A stretch of DNA of 64,000 nucleotides from Cellulomonas sp. (lineage in GTDB: Bacteria > Actinomycetota > Actinomycetes > Actinomycetales > Cellulomonadaceae), in NCBI RefSeq assembly GCF_017744555.1, contig NZ_JAGIBD010000006.1:62001-126000 (forward strand), read 5' to 3'. Of this stretch, positions 25,454 to 34,811 are shown in pieces. Under the pieces are notes generated by a model. That model saw only the letters and a list, made by a program, of their open reading frames with translations. It had not been told where the DNA came from and ran no database searches. Both the position numbers and the translations under genes were made by a program. The first letter of the stretch is position 1; each line of letters starts with the position of its first letter.

Positions 25454-26494
25454 TCAGAAGTCGACCGGCGGCGGCACGTCCGCAGGAAGGTCGACACGCG
25501 CACCGACCCCGAGCTTCTCCTTGATCTTCTTGTCGATCTCGTCCGCGAGGTCGGGGTTGTCCTTGAGGAACTTGCGGGCGTTCTCCTTGCCCTGCCCGAG
25601 CTGGTCGCCCTCGTACGTGTACCAAGCGCCCGACTTGCGCACGAAGCCGTGCTCCACGCCCAGGTCGATGAGGCTGCCCTCGCGCGAGATGCCCACGCCG
25701 TACAGGATGTCGAACTCGGCCTGCTTGAAGGGCGGCGCCATCTTGTTCTTGACGATCTTCACGCGGGTCCGGTTGCCGACCGCGTCGGTGCCCTCCTTGA
25801 GGGTCTCGATGCGGCGGATGTCCATACGGACGGAGGCGTAGAACTTCAGCGCCTTGCCACCGGTCGTCGTCTCGGGCGAGCCGAAGAACACGCCGATCTT
25901 CTCGCGCAGCTGGTTGATGAAGATCGCGGTGGTGCCCGACTGGTTGAGCGCACCGGTGATCTTGCGCAGCGCCTGCGACATGAGGCGGGCCTGGAGACCG
26001 ACGTGGCTGTCGCCCATCTCGCCCTCGATCTCGGCCTTGGGCACGAGCGCCGCGACGGAGTCGATGACGATGATGTCGATCGCGCCGGAGCGGATCAGCA
26101 TGTCCATGATCTCGAGCGCCTGCTCGCCGGTGTCCGGCTGCGAGACCAGCAGCGCGTCGGTGTCGACACCGAGCTTCTTGGCGTACTCGGGGTCGAGCGC
26201 GTGCTCGGCGTCGATGAACGCCGCGATGCCGCCGGCCTTCTGCGCGTTGGCGACCGCGTGCAGCGCGACCGTCGTCTTGCCGGAGGACTCAGGCCCGTAG
26301 ACCTCGATGATCCGGCCGCGCGGGAGCCCGCCGATGCCGAGCGCGACGTCCAGCGCGATCGAACCGGTGGGGATGACCTCGACGGGGGCACGGCCCTCGT
26401 CGCCGAGGCGCATGATCGAGCCCTTGCCGAACTGGCGGTCGATCTGGCTGAGGGCGGCCTCGAGGGCCTTCGCGCGGTCCTGGGGTGCGGGCAT
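25454..26494 (-). CDS. recA: recombinase RecA
   Basis: A 346-residue recombinase for homologous recombination and LexA cleavage. Walker A is GPESSGKT, with [10 protein letters not shown] and NQLREKIGV as further family motifs. The C-terminal part is typical and no intein is present. ATG 26494 is the conserved start ([15 protein letters not shown]). The leader is long: two promoters lie 70 to 180 bases upstream, one with a LexA box and one of RecA-NDp/PafBC type. The ribosome site is weak (AGGTGG). Confidence 0.98.
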   Translation of the reverse strand: MPAPQDRAKALEAALSQIDRQFGKGSIMRLGDEGRAPVEVIPTGSIALDVALGIGGLPRGRIIEVYGPESSGKTTVALHAVANAQKAGGIAAFIDAEHALDPEYAKKLGVDTDALLVSQPDTGEQALEIMDMLIRSGAIDIIVIDSVAALVPKAEIEGEMGDSHVGLQARLMSQALRKITGALNQSGTTAIFINQLREKIGVFFGSPETTTGGKALKFYASVRMDIRRIETLKEGTDAVGNRTRVKIVKNKMAPPFKQAEFDILYGVGISREGSLIDLGVEHGFVRKSGAWYTYEGDQLGQGKENARKFLKDNPDLADEIDKKIKEKLGVGARVDLPADVPPPVDF

Positions 26495-26563
26495 GGTCTG
26501 CCACCTGTTCGTCTCGTGCAGCGATCGCGCTGCGCCTGCGGGGGCTGGTCTTCGTCTCGGGTG

Positions 26564-26586
26564 ACGCTATGCCCGACCACCGACAT
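26564..26586 (-). promoter_or_regulatory. RecA-NDp (PafBC-type) promoter of recA
   Basis: On the minus strand ATGTCGGTG (26578-26586), eight bases and TAGCGT (26564-26569) match the mycobacterial RecA-NDp consensus TTGTCRGTG-N8-TANNNT at all fixed positions but the first. Transcription would start about 65-70 bases before recA. In mycobacteria this element is activated by PafBC. Confidence 0.8.
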
Positions 26587-26668
26587 GACCTCCGCCCCGG
26601 CACGGTCCGCGGGTCCGGCAGACGCCGGCGCGGGCTGTGGGCGGCTCGGAGGCGGTCACCCGAGGACC

Positions 26669-26696
26669 ACAGTAGCCGAACACGTGTTCGATGCCA
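26669..26696 (-). promoter_or_regulatory. LexA-controlled promoter of recA
   Basis: The perfect palindrome CGAACACGTGTTCG (26677-26690) is a textbook SOS box. It lies between a weak -35 TGGCAT (26691-26696) and a -10 TACTGT (26669-26674), so LexA would block RNA polymerase directly. The leader to recA would be about 170 nt. Confidence 0.88.
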
Positions 26697-26728
26697 GCGA
26701 CACGCCGACCGCGTGTCGGCGACGGAGC

Positions 26729-27496
26729 TCAGTCGACCGTCACGCCCTCGCCCGGCGCCAGCACGTGCACCCGGCACCCGGGGGCGACCCGGTCGGCGGC
26801 GTGCGCGAACGCCGGCCCCGCCCGGTCCATCCACCCCGGCGGCAGGCGGCGGGACACCGGCGGGTGCAACGTCCCCCAGTGCACCGGCACCGCCACCCGC
26901 GCCCCGACGACCGCGCACACGCGCGCCGCCTGCACCGGGTCCATGTGACCGCCCGAGAGCCGAGGACCCCAGCCGCCCACCGGCACGAGCGCCAGGTCGA
27001 TCGGGCCGCCGGCCAGCCCCGGCAGGTCGCTCATCGCGGCGTACGGCGCGGTGTCGCCCGCGAACCACACGCGCGTCGAGGGCGACCTCACGAGGAACCC
27101 GTGCGCGGAGTTCGGCCGGTGCGGCATCGGCCGGTCGACGTGGACCGCGGGGATCATCCGCACCTCGACGTCCGTGCCCGGCACGGTCCACCAGGCACGC
27201 TCGCCGAGGCCCTGCGCGGACGCGACCCCGTGACCGCGCAGCCAGCGCGCGTTGGCGAGGGCCGTGAGGACCGGGACGCCGTCGAGCAGGTGCAGCGATC
27301 CGAGCTCTGCGTGGTCGTGGTGCAGGTGCGAGACGAGCACGGCCTGCGCACCCGACCAGTGCTCCTTGAGCGGCTGCTCGCCGCGCCGCCGCAGCAGGCC
27401 CGCGTGCCGGCGCAGCAGCGGGTCGGTGAGCACCCGGACGCCGTCGACGTCGATCGCGGTGCTCGCGTGGCCGAGCCAGCGGACGAACGTCGTCAC
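26729..27496 (-). CDS. MBL-fold metallo-hydrolase
   Basis: A 255-residue metallo-beta-lactamase-fold hydrolase. The metal-binding motif is SHLHHDHAELG. Further metal ligands are likely in AVHVDRPMPHR, FAGDTAPYA and PVHWGT. It resembles UlaG/YtnP-like or NAPE-PLD-like members, so a lactone or phosphodiester substrate is possible. GTG 27496 overlaps the stop of the upstream phosphodiesterase gene by four bases (GTGA), suggesting that the two act together. Confidence 0.85.
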   Translation of the reverse strand: MTTFVRWLGHASTAIDVDGVRVLTDPLLRRHAGLLRRRGEQPLKEHWSGAQAVLVSHLHHDHAELGSLHLLDGVPVLTALANARWLRGHGVASAQGLGERAWWTVPGTDVEVRMIPAVHVDRPMPHRPNSAHGFLVRSPSTRVWFAGDTAPYAAMSDLPGLAGGPIDLALVPVGGWGPRLSGGHMDPVQAARVCAVVGARVAVPVHWGTLHPPVSRRLPPGWMDRAGPAFAHAADRVAPGCRVHVLAPGEGVTVD

Positions 27497-29559
27497 GGGC
27501 GCAGCCCCGCGGCCGCGGCCCACTGCACGAGCTGCGTGTGGACCTGCTCGGCGCCGACGAGCATCCGGTCGCCGCCGACGTCCTCGCGCAGGTCGTCGTC
27601 CACGGGCCACGGCGTCGGGTGCAGGAGGAACGCACGGTTCTGGTTCCCGCCGATGCCGCCGTGGGACCCGACCTGGCCCTCGAACGCGTGGATGTGCCCG
27701 CGCTCGGAGACGACCGAGACGAGCAGCAGGTCACCGGTGTGCTCGAGGCGCGCGGCCCGCACGAGGTCGGCGCGGCCGCGGGGACCGTACGCGGCCAGCG
27801 GGTCCTCCCCCTCGACCTCGTCGTCGCGCTCCAGCAGCCGCAGGCCGCGCGGGCCGATCGCGACGAGGCCGCGCTCGCGCGTGTCCACGACGACGACACC
27901 CACCGCGGGACGCGCCGCGAGCCCCGCGACGAGGCCCGGCCACCGCTCCTGCAGGTCCTCGAGCACCAGGCGGTGCGGGGACCTCGGGAACCACACGAGG
28001 CCGAGGTTCCCCGACCCGACGACGACGACCTCGGGCAGCTCCTCGTCGGTCTCGGCGGGTCCGGGCCGCGCGCCGTCGGGGCCGAGCACCGGCGTGGTGA
28101 ACGCACTGGTCAGAAGCGCGTTGAGCGGGCCCCAGTCCTCCGTCGTGCTGCTCTCGACGCCCTCGGCGGCGGGGTCGGCCATGAGCTCGCGCACCGTGTC
28201 GAGCAGCGAGCGCCCCTCGACCTGCTCGTACGTCGCCCCGAGCGCCTGCCCGTGGTCGGACAGCACGCAGAACCGGTAGTCGCGCGGCGCGACCTCGCAC
28301 ACCTGCTCCAGGGTCCGCAGCACGCGGTCCAGCCCCTCGAGCGACCGCAGCGACTCGGGCCGGGTGGGGCCCGCGTGGTGCGCGATCTCGTCGTAGTCGA
28401 CGAGGTCGACGTACACGGCCGGGTCGCCGCGCATGAGGGCCTCCGCGACGAGCGACGTAGACAGGTCGCGCATCATCACGTTCGTCACGCCGCGCAGGAC
28501 GACGTACCACCCGCCCCGCGAGATCCGCGGCTCGACGCCCCGTATCCGCTGCCGTCGCGCCTGGTACAGCTCCTTGACCATCTCGCCGAGCGACAGGCTC
28601 AGCGCGCGGGCGAGGACGAAGGGGCTCGCGAAGAACCGCAGGAACGACGGTCCCGGTCCGAGGCCGGCCCGGCTGCCGTCGGGGCCCGGGCTGCGGGTGC
28701 GGCTCATCACGAGGAAGCTCGTCGCCGCGTCGCCCGAGAACATCGTCGACACCGCCGTGCCGCCACCCGCGAGCAGGCCCTTGCCGGAGGTGAGCCGCTG
28801 CTCGACCAGTGCGGCGTCGGTCGGGTGGTTCGTCACGACGAGCCGGCGCAGGCCGCGGTCCCACCAGCGGAACGCGGGGATCTGCGTCGAGTCGCCGTGC
28901 AGCAGGCCGGCCTGGCTCGCGGGCGTCGTCGACGGGACGCGGGCCCACCACGTCTCGATGTCGTGGCTCCCGCTCGTGAGCCAGCGCTGCACGGTGGGCG
29001 CGAGCCCGGCCTCGATGGCCTCCTGCAGCACGGGGTACGCCACGCCGTCGAGCTGCACGACGAGCAGCCCGGCCTCCCGGACGGGCCCCGCGACCGGAGC
29101 CCCGGGTCGGCCCGGCTCGGCGCGACGGGCCCGGCGACGGGCTCGGCGCAGGACGTCCGCGATGACGTAGTCGCTGTCGTTCGCGCCCCAGATCCACCGC
29201 CCGGCCGCCATCACGACGGCTGCGACGACGAGCACCTCGACCGCGGCCCACGGCGAGGAGACCTCGATGCCCGGGACCACCGCGAGCGCGGCCCACGCGA
29301 CCCCGACCTGGACGAGGAGGCCGGCGGCGAGCGCACCCATCGCGCCGGCGAACCGCGCGAACACCCGCAGCGGCGCCCGCAGGAGCAGGTCGCCGACGGC
29401 GACGACGACCGCGACCAGCACGACGGACGCGGGGTTCGGAGCGCTCACGCCGTCGACGAGCGCGATCGCGACGCCGAGACCCAGCGCCGTCGTCGCGAGG
29501 CTCAGCGCCGCGTCCCCGAGGTCCGCGAGGGTCGGCCGGAACGCGCGCGAGGTCGCCAC
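27493..29559 (-). CDS. membrane protein with holin-like helices and alkaline-phosphatase-fold domain
   Basis: A 688-residue protein. The first ~120 residues form about four membrane helices of the phage-holin/DUF type. The rest is a type I phosphodiesterase / nucleotide pyrophosphatase domain of the alkaline phosphatase superfamily. Metal and active-site motifs are VVQLDGVAYP with the nucleophile region PSTTPASQAG, then VDYDEIAHHAG, CVLSDHGQALG and GSHGGIGG. Similar proteins next to recA in related actinomycetes are annotated only as phage holin family. A role on lipid or cell-wall phosphodiesters is an inference. GTG 29559 is three bases after the DUF3046 stop. Confidence 0.8.
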   Translation of the reverse strand: MATSRAFRPTLADLGDAALSLATTALGLGVAIALVDGVSAPNPASVVLVAVVVAVGDLLLRAPLRVFARFAGAMGALAAGLLVQVGVAWAALAVVPGIEVSSPWAAVEVLVVAAVVMAAGRWIWGANDSDYVIADVLRRARRRARRAEPGRPGAPVAGPVREAGLLVVQLDGVAYPVLQEAIEAGLAPTVQRWLTSGSHDIETWWARVPSTTPASQAGLLHGDSTQIPAFRWWDRGLRRLVVTNHPTDAALVEQRLTSGKGLLAGGGTAVSTMFSGDAATSFLVMSRTRSPGPDGSRAGLGPGPSFLRFFASPFVLARALSLSLGEMVKELYQARRQRIRGVEPRISRGGWYVVLRGVTNVMMRDLSTSLVAEALMRGDPAVYVDLVDYDEIAHHAGPTRPESLRSLEGLDRVLRTLEQVCEVAPRDYRFCVLSDHGQALGATYEQVEGRSLLDTVRELMADPAAEGVESSTTEDWGPLNALLTSAFTTPVLGPDGARPGPAETDEELPEVVVVGSGNLGLVWFPRSPHRLVLEDLQERWPGLVAGLAARPAVGVVVVDTRERGLVAIGPRGLRLLERDDEVEGEDPLAAYGPRGRADLVRAARLEHTGDLLLVSVVSERGHIHAFEGQVGSHGGIGGNQNRAFLLHPTPWPVDDDLREDVGGDRMLVGAEQVHTQLVQWAAAAGLRP

Positions 29560-29562
29560 GGG

Positions 29563-29796
29563 TCAGCGCCGCGGCGGGGCCACGCGGTGGGGGTCGGTGC
29601 CCCACCGCTGCGGGTCGGGGATGTCGAGCTCGTCGCACAGCGCATGCCAGACGTCGCGGGGCTCGACACCCTCGGCGAGCGCCTCCTCGGCCGTCTTGTT
29701 GCCGAGCGCGCCGATGACGAGCTCACGGGTCAGCGCGCGTCCCTGCGCAGGTCCCAGCACGTCGTCGACCAGCAGCCAGAACTCGCGGAACCTCAC
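29563..29796 (-). CDS. DUF3046 domain protein
   Basis: A 77-residue protein, MRFREFWLLVDDVLGPAQGRA, matching the DUF3046 family that sits close to recA in many actinobacteria. It is acidic and helical with no membrane segment. The GTG start has no clear ribosome site; CAGGCT ends six bases upstream, so a leaderless start is possible. It leads the run DUF3046 / phosphodiesterase / metallo-hydrolase. Function unknown. Confidence 0.85.
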   Translation of the reverse strand: MRFREFWLLVDDVLGPAQGRALTRELVIGALGNKTAEEALAEGVEPRDVWHALCDELDIPDPQRWGTDPHRVAPPRR

Positions 29797-29832
29797 GGGG
29801 CCAGCCTGCCATCTGTCGAGGCTGCGGCGCGC

Positions 29833-29855
29833 GTGTCGGTGCAGCCCGACACAAT
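29833..29855 (+). promoter_or_regulatory. RecA-NDp (PafBC-type) promoter of lhr-nei2
   Basis: GTGTCGGTG (29833-29841), eight bases, then CACAAT (29850-29855), which ends six bases before the lhr start. It fits TTGTCRGTG-N8-TANNNT with two first-position changes. The transcript would be leaderless. Confidence 0.72.
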
Positions 29856-29861
29856 GGCGGC

Positions 29862-32800
29862 GTGGTGATCAGCAGGTTCTCGGACCCGACGCGGTCGTGG
29901 TTCGAGGGCGCCTTCGCGGAGCCGACCGCCGCCCAGCTCGGCGCGTGGTCCGCCGTGAGCGGCGGTCAGCACGCCCTCGTCGTCGCGCCCACGGGCTCGG
30001 GCAAGACGCTCGCGGCCTTCCTGTGGGCGCTCGACGGGCTCCTCACGGGCGACGTGCCCGACGACCCGGTGCAGCGCTGCCGGGTCGTGTACGTGTCGCC
30101 GCTCAAGGCGCTCGCGACGGACGTCGAGCGCAACCTGCGGTCGCCGCTCGTCGGCATCCGGCAGGCCGCGACGCGGCTGGGCCGGACGCTGCCGGACGTC
30201 ACGGTCGGCATCCGGACCGGGGACACACCGCCCGCCGAGCGCCGCGCGTTCGCGACGAAGCCCCCGGACATCCTCATCACCACGCCCGAGTCCCTGTACC
30301 TCGTGCTGACGTCGGGTGCCCGCGCAGGCCTCGCCGGCGTGCACACCGTGATCCTCGACGAGATCCACGCCGTCGCCGGCACCAAGCGCGGCGCCCACCT
30401 GGCGCTGTCCCTGGAACGGCTCGACGCGCTGCTCGACCGGCCCGGCGGTCCGGGTCCCGCGCAGCGGATCGGGTTGTCCGCGACGGTGCGGCCCGTCGAG
30501 GCGGTCGCGGAGTTCCTGGGCGGTGCCCGTCCGGTGGCCGACGGCGGCCGGGAGGTCGTCGTCGTGCAGCCGCCGTCGACCAAGAAGATCGAGGTCGACG
30601 TCGTCGTCCCGGTCCCCGACCTGTCCGACCTGCGCGCCGCGGGCGGCGAGGGCACACCCGACCTGGAGCTCGAGCTGTCGGGCAAGGCCGAGGCGCCGTT
30701 GCCCCGGCCGTCGATCTGGCCGCACGTCGAGGAGCGGGTGGTGGACCTGGTCGCGGACCACCGCTCGACGCTCGTCTTCACGAACTCGCGGCGCGGCGCG
30801 GAGCGGCTCACGTCGCGGATGAACGAGGTGTGGGCGGAGCGGTCGGGCCTCGACGTGCCCGACCCCGGCACGCTGCAGCCCGCGTCCGTGCCGGCGCAGT
30901 CGGGCACGAGCGTCGGCATGGACACGCGCGACGCGTCGACCATCCTCGCTCGGGCGCACCACGGGTCGATGAGCCGCGCGGAGCGCACCCGCACCGAGTC
31001 CGAGCTCAAGGCCGGCCAGCTCCCGGCGGTCGTCGCGACGAGCTCGCTCGAGCTCGGGATCGACATGGGTGCGGTCGACCTCGTGGTGCAGGTGGGGTCA
31101 CCGCCGTCGGTGGCGTCGGGCCTGCAGCGCGTGGGACGCGCGGGCCACCAGGTCGGGGCCGTGTCCCGCGGGGTCGTCTTCCCGACGTTCCGCGGCGAGC
31201 TCGTGCCCGCCGCGGTCACCGCCGAACGGATGCGGTCCGGGGCGCTCGAGGCGCTGCACGTGCCGCACAACCCGCTCGACGTGCTCGCGCAGCAGGTCGT
31301 CGCCATGGTCGCCGTCGAGGACTGGGAGCTCGACGCGCTCGCGACCGTGGTGCGGCGAGCGGCGCCGTTCGCCGCGCTCGGCGACGCGACCCTGCGCGCG
31401 GTGCTCGACATGCTCGCTGGCCGGTACCCGAGCGAGGAGTTCGCCGAGCTGCGCCCCCGGATCGTCTGGGACCGGGTGCGGGACGTGCTCACCGCACGGC
31501 CCGGTGCCCTGCGGCTCGCGGTGACGAGCGGCGGGACGATCCCGGACCGCGGGCTGTTCGGGGTGTTCCTGGCGAGCGGCGCGACGACGAGCGACGTGCC
31601 CGTCGACGCCGAGCGGACCGGGGGCCGGGTGCGCGGCGGCAAGCGGGTCGGCGAGCTCGACGAGGAGATGGTCTACGAGTCGCGCGTCGGCGACACGTTC
31701 ACGCTCGGGTCGAGCACGTGGCGCATCGACGACATCACACCCGACCGGGTGCTCGTCACGCCGGCGCCCGGCGTCCCCGGCCGGCTGCCGTTCTGGAAGG
31801 GCGACTCCCCCGGCCGACCCGCCGAGCTGGGGGCCGCGATGGGCGGCTGGGTCCGTGAGCTCGGGTCGCTCCCCGACGACGCGGCGCGCGCGAAGGTCGA
31901 GGAGGCCGGGCTCGACCCCTGGGCGGCCGACAACCTGCTCGCCTACCTGGCCGAGCAGCGTGCCGCGACCGGGGAGGTGCCGACGGACACCGTGCTGGTG
32001 CTCGAGCGGTTCCGCGACGAGCTCGGCGACTGGCGGGTGGTGCTGCACTCCCCGTACGGCGCGCGCGTGCACGCCCCGTGGGCGATCGTCATCGGAGCCC
32101 GGCTGCGCGAGCGGTACGGCGTCGACGCGGCCGCGATGCACTCGGACGACGGGATCGTGCTGCGCCTGCCCGACGTGCTCGACGCCGGTGACCTGGCGAC
32201 GGCCGACCCGTGGTCGGACTCGGCCGGCCCCGAGATCGACCTCGCCGACCTGCTCGTCGATCCCGACGAGGTGCTCGACTCCGTGCGCGCCGAGCTCGGC
32301 TCGTCCGCGATGTTCGGCGCGCGGTTCCGCGAGGCCGCGAGCCGGGCGCTCCTGCTGCCGCGCCGCCGCCCCGACCGCCGACAGCCGCTGTGGCAGCAGC
32401 GGCAGCGGTCCGCGCAGCTGCTCGCGGTCGCGTCGCAGTACCCCGACTTCCCGATCCTGCTCGAGGCCGTGCGCGAGTGCCTGCAGGACGACTTCGACAC
32501 CGAGTCGCTCACCGCGCTCATGCGCGACGTCGCACAGCGACGCGTCCGGGTGGTCGAGGTGACGACGCCGCAGCCGTCCCCGTTCGCCCAGTCGCTCCTG
32601 TTCGGCTACACCGCGCAGTTCCTCTACGACGGCGATGCGCCCCTCGCCGAGCGCCGGGCGGCCGCGCTGACGCTCGACCCGACGCTCCTCGCCGAGCTGC
32701 TCGGTCAGGGCGGGGAGTCGCAGCTCGCCGACCTGCTCGACCCGCAGGCGGTGCTGCGCACGGAGGCCGAGCTGAGCGGCCGCGCGCCGGAACGTCAGGC

Positions 32801-34778
32801 GGGCACGCTCGAGCAGGTCGCGGACATGGTCCGCCGCCAGGGTCCGCTCACCCTGACCGAGGCCGCGGAGCGCGTGCAGCCGCAGGTCGTCACGGAGGTC
32901 GCCGGCTGGCTGGCCGAGCTTGAGCGGTCGCGACGCCTCATCCGGGTGCGGCTCGGCGGCGTCGCGCCCGACCGGGCCGAGCAGTGGGCGGCCGTGGAGG
33001 ACGCCGGGCGGCTGCGCGACGCGCTCGGCGTCGCCCTGCCCGTCGGGGTGCCGGAGGTGTTCACCGAGGTCGTGCCCGACCCGGTGGGCGACCTGCTGCG
33101 GCGGCACGCCCGCACGCACGGCCCGTTCACCGCCGCGCAGGCCGCGGCACGGTTCGGCTGGGGTGTCGCCGTCGTGAACGACGCGCTGCGCCGCCTGGAG
33201 TCGGCGGGCGTGCTCGTCCAGGGTCGACTTCGGCCGACCGAGCTGGGCGGCACGGGCGACGAGTTCTGCGACGCGGAGGTGCTGCGGACGCTGCGCCGGC
33301 GGTCGCTGGCCGCGCTGCGCGCGCAGGTGGAGCCCGTCGACCCGCAGGCGCTCGGCGTGTTCCTGCCCCGCTGGCAGGGCGTGCACCCGGTCGACCGGGC
33401 CGGGCACGCCTCGGCGACCGGGACGCTGCGCGGCGTCGACGGCGTCGCCCGGGTCGTCGAGCAGCTCGCCGGGACCGTCCTGCCCGCCTCTGCCTGGGAG
33501 ACGCATGTGCTCCCGGCTCGCGTGCGGGACTACTCCCCGGCGATGCTCGACGAGCTCACCGCCGCCGGAGAGGTGCTCTGGGCCGGTCACGGTGCGCTCG
33601 CGGGCCACGACGGTCTCGTGTCGCTGCACCCGACGAGCGTGGCCGACCTGACGCTCCCGCCGGTCGATCCCGATACCGCATCGGTCGACACGCCCCTGCA
33701 CGCCGCAGTGCTCGACGCGCTCGCCGGCGGCGGGGCGTGGTTCCTCGGCGCGCTGACCGAGCGCGTGCAGGTGCTGCTCGAGCCCGCCGACGCCGACCCG
33801 CCACGGCCCCGGACGTCCTCGGCCGACGTGGCCGTCGCGCTGTGGGACCTCGTGTGGGCGGGCCGGGTCACGAACGACAGCCTCGCGCCGTTGCGGGCCT
33901 GGCTCGGCACCGGTCCGACCGCGCACCGCAGCCGGGCGGCCACGCCCCGGAGCCACCCCCTGCGCCCTCGGCTCGGCCTGCGCGCGCAGCTCCGCGTCGC
34001 CGGCGCGGCCGCGGGCGCTGCGGGTGCGGCCGGGAGAGCGGGCGACGGCGGAGCGGTCGCGGGCGGCGGCCGCTGGTCGCTGCTGCCGGCGCGGGAGGCC
34101 GACCCCACGCTGCGCGCGCACGCGCTGGCCGCGCAGCTGCTCGACCGGCACGGCGTCCTCACGCGTGCCGTCGCGCCTGCCGAGGGCCTCGGCACCCGGT
34201 TCGCGGACGTCTACCGTGTGCTGGCCGCGCTCGAGCAGGGCGGCCAGGTACGCCGCGGCTACTTCGTCGAGCGGCTGGGCGGCTCGCAGTTCGCGCTGCC
34301 GGGCGCGGTCGACCGGCTGCGGGTGGACGCGCAGGTGGTCGAGCGGGCCACCGACGTCGATGCGACACCGGAGCGCCTGGTCGTCGTGCTCGCGGCGACC
34401 GACCCCGGCAACCCGTACGGCGCGGCGCTCGCGTGGCCAGACCCGGGGTCGCCCGGCGACGGGACGACCGGCCGGCACCGGCCTGGCCGCAAGGCGGGCG
34501 CGCTCGTGGTGCTCGTCGACGGGGCGCTCGTCCTCTACCTCGAACGGGGCGGGCGCACGCTGCTCTCGTTCGACGACGACGTGGACGTGCTGCGGGCCGC
34601 CGCCGACGGACTCGCGACGACCGTCCGGGTGCGGCACGCCGGGCGGCTCACCGTGAGCCGGGTCGACGGCGTCGAGGTGCTCGCCGGCGGCGCCCTGCAC
34701 GGGCCGGTGGGGCAGGCGCTCGTCGCCGCCGGCTTCGCGCCGACGCCGCGCGGGCTGCGGCTGCGGGGCTCGTCGTGA
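29862..34778 (+). CDS. lhr: Lhr-type DNA repair helicase
   Basis: A 1638-residue superfamily 2 helicase that in mycobacteria translocates 3'-5' on single-stranded DNA and unwinds RNA:DNA hybrids. Walker A is APTGSGKT (42-49), Walker B is DEIH (166-169). A helicase C domain ends in VGRAGH. Next come a winged helix and the Lhr core domain. The long C-terminal region is typical of full-length Lhr, with an Ala/Gly-rich low-complexity stretch near residues 1375-1400. In M. tuberculosis lhr (Rv3296) is also next to nei2, but elsewhere in the genome. The GTG at 29862 has no ribosome site and follows a PafBC-type promoter. Confidence 0.95.
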   Translation: MVISRFSDPTRSWFEGAFAEPTAAQLGAWSAVSGGQHALVVAPTGSGKTLAAFLWALDGLLTGDVPDDPVQRCRVVYVSPLKALATDVERNLRSPLVGIRQAATRLGRTLPDVTVGIRTGDTPPAERRAFATKPPDILITTPESLYLVLTSGARAGLAGVHTVILDEIHAVAGTKRGAHLALSLERLDALLDRPGGPGPAQRIGLSATVRPVEAVAEFLGGARPVADGGREVVVVQPPSTKKIEVDVVVPVPDLSDLRAAGGEGTPDLELELSGKAEAPLPRPSIWPHVEERVVDLVADHRSTLVFTNSRRGAERLTSRMNEVWAERSGLDVPDPGTLQPASVPAQSGTSVGMDTRDASTILARAHHGSMSRAERTRTESELKAGQLPAVVATSSLELGIDMGAVDLVVQVGSPPSVASGLQRVGRAGHQVGAVSRGVVFPTFRGELVPAAVTAERMRSGALEALHVPHNPLDVLAQQVVAMVAVEDWELDALATVVRRAAPFAALGDATLRAVLDMLAGRYPSEEFAELRPRIVWDRVRDVLTARPGALRLAVTSGGTIPDRGLFGVFLASGATTSDVPVDAERTGGRVRGGKRVGELDEEMVYESRVGDTFTLGSSTWRIDDITPDRVLVTPAPGVPGRLPFWKGDSPGRPAELGAAMGGWVRELGSLPDDAARAKVEEAGLDPWAADNLLAYLAEQRAATGEVPTDTVLVLERFRDELGDWRVVLHSPYGARVHAPWAIVIGARLRERYGVDAAAMHSDDGIVLRLPDVLDAGDLATADPWSDSAGPEIDLADLLVDPDEVLDSVRAELGSSAMFGARFREAASRALLLPRRRPDRRQPLWQQRQRSAQLLAVASQYPDFPILLEAVRECLQDDFDTESLTALMRDVAQRRVRVVEVTTPQPSPFAQSLLFGYTAQFLYDGDAPLAERRAAALTLDPTLLAELLGQGGESQLADLLDPQAVLRTEAELSGRAPERQAGTLEQVADMVRRQGPLTLTEAAERVQPQVVTEVAGWLAELERSRRLIRVRLGGVAPDRAEQWAAVEDAGRLRDALGVALPVGVPEVFTEVVPDPVGDLLRRHARTHGPFTAAQAAARFGWGVAVVNDALRRLESAGVLVQGRLRPTELGGTGDEFCDAEVLRTLRRRSLAALRAQVEPVDPQALGVFLPRWQGVHPVDRAGHASATGTLRGVDGVARVVEQLAGTVLPASAWETHVLPARVRDYSPAMLDELTAAGEVLWAGHGALAGHDGLVSLHPTSVADLTLPPVDPDTASVDTPLHAAVLDALAGGGAWFLGALTERVQVLLEPADADPPRPRTSSADVAVALWDLVWAGRVTNDSLAPLRAWLGTGPTAHRSRAATPRSHPLRPRLGLRAQLRVAGAAAGAAGAAGRAGDGGAVAGGGRWSLLPAREADPTLRAHALAAQLLDRHGVLTRAVAPAEGLGTRFADVYRVLAALEQGGQVRRGYFVERLGGSQFALPGAVDRLRVDAQVVERATDVDATPERLVVVLAATDPGNPYGAALAWPDPGSPGDGTTGRHRPGRKAGALVVLVDGALVLYLERGGRTLLSFDDDVDVLRAAADGLATTVRVRHAGRLTVSRVDGVEVLAGGALHGPVGQALVAAGFAPTPRGLRLRGSS

Positions 34779-34811
34779 GCCGCCCGGCCAGGACGACGGA
34801 CGGGGGCGCGC

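Noticed and set aside
27493..29559. A phage lysis module based on the holin-like N terminus
   Set aside because: The protein is fused to a phosphodiesterase domain and lies in a conserved chromosomal setting near recA. No endolysin or structural phage gene is nearby.
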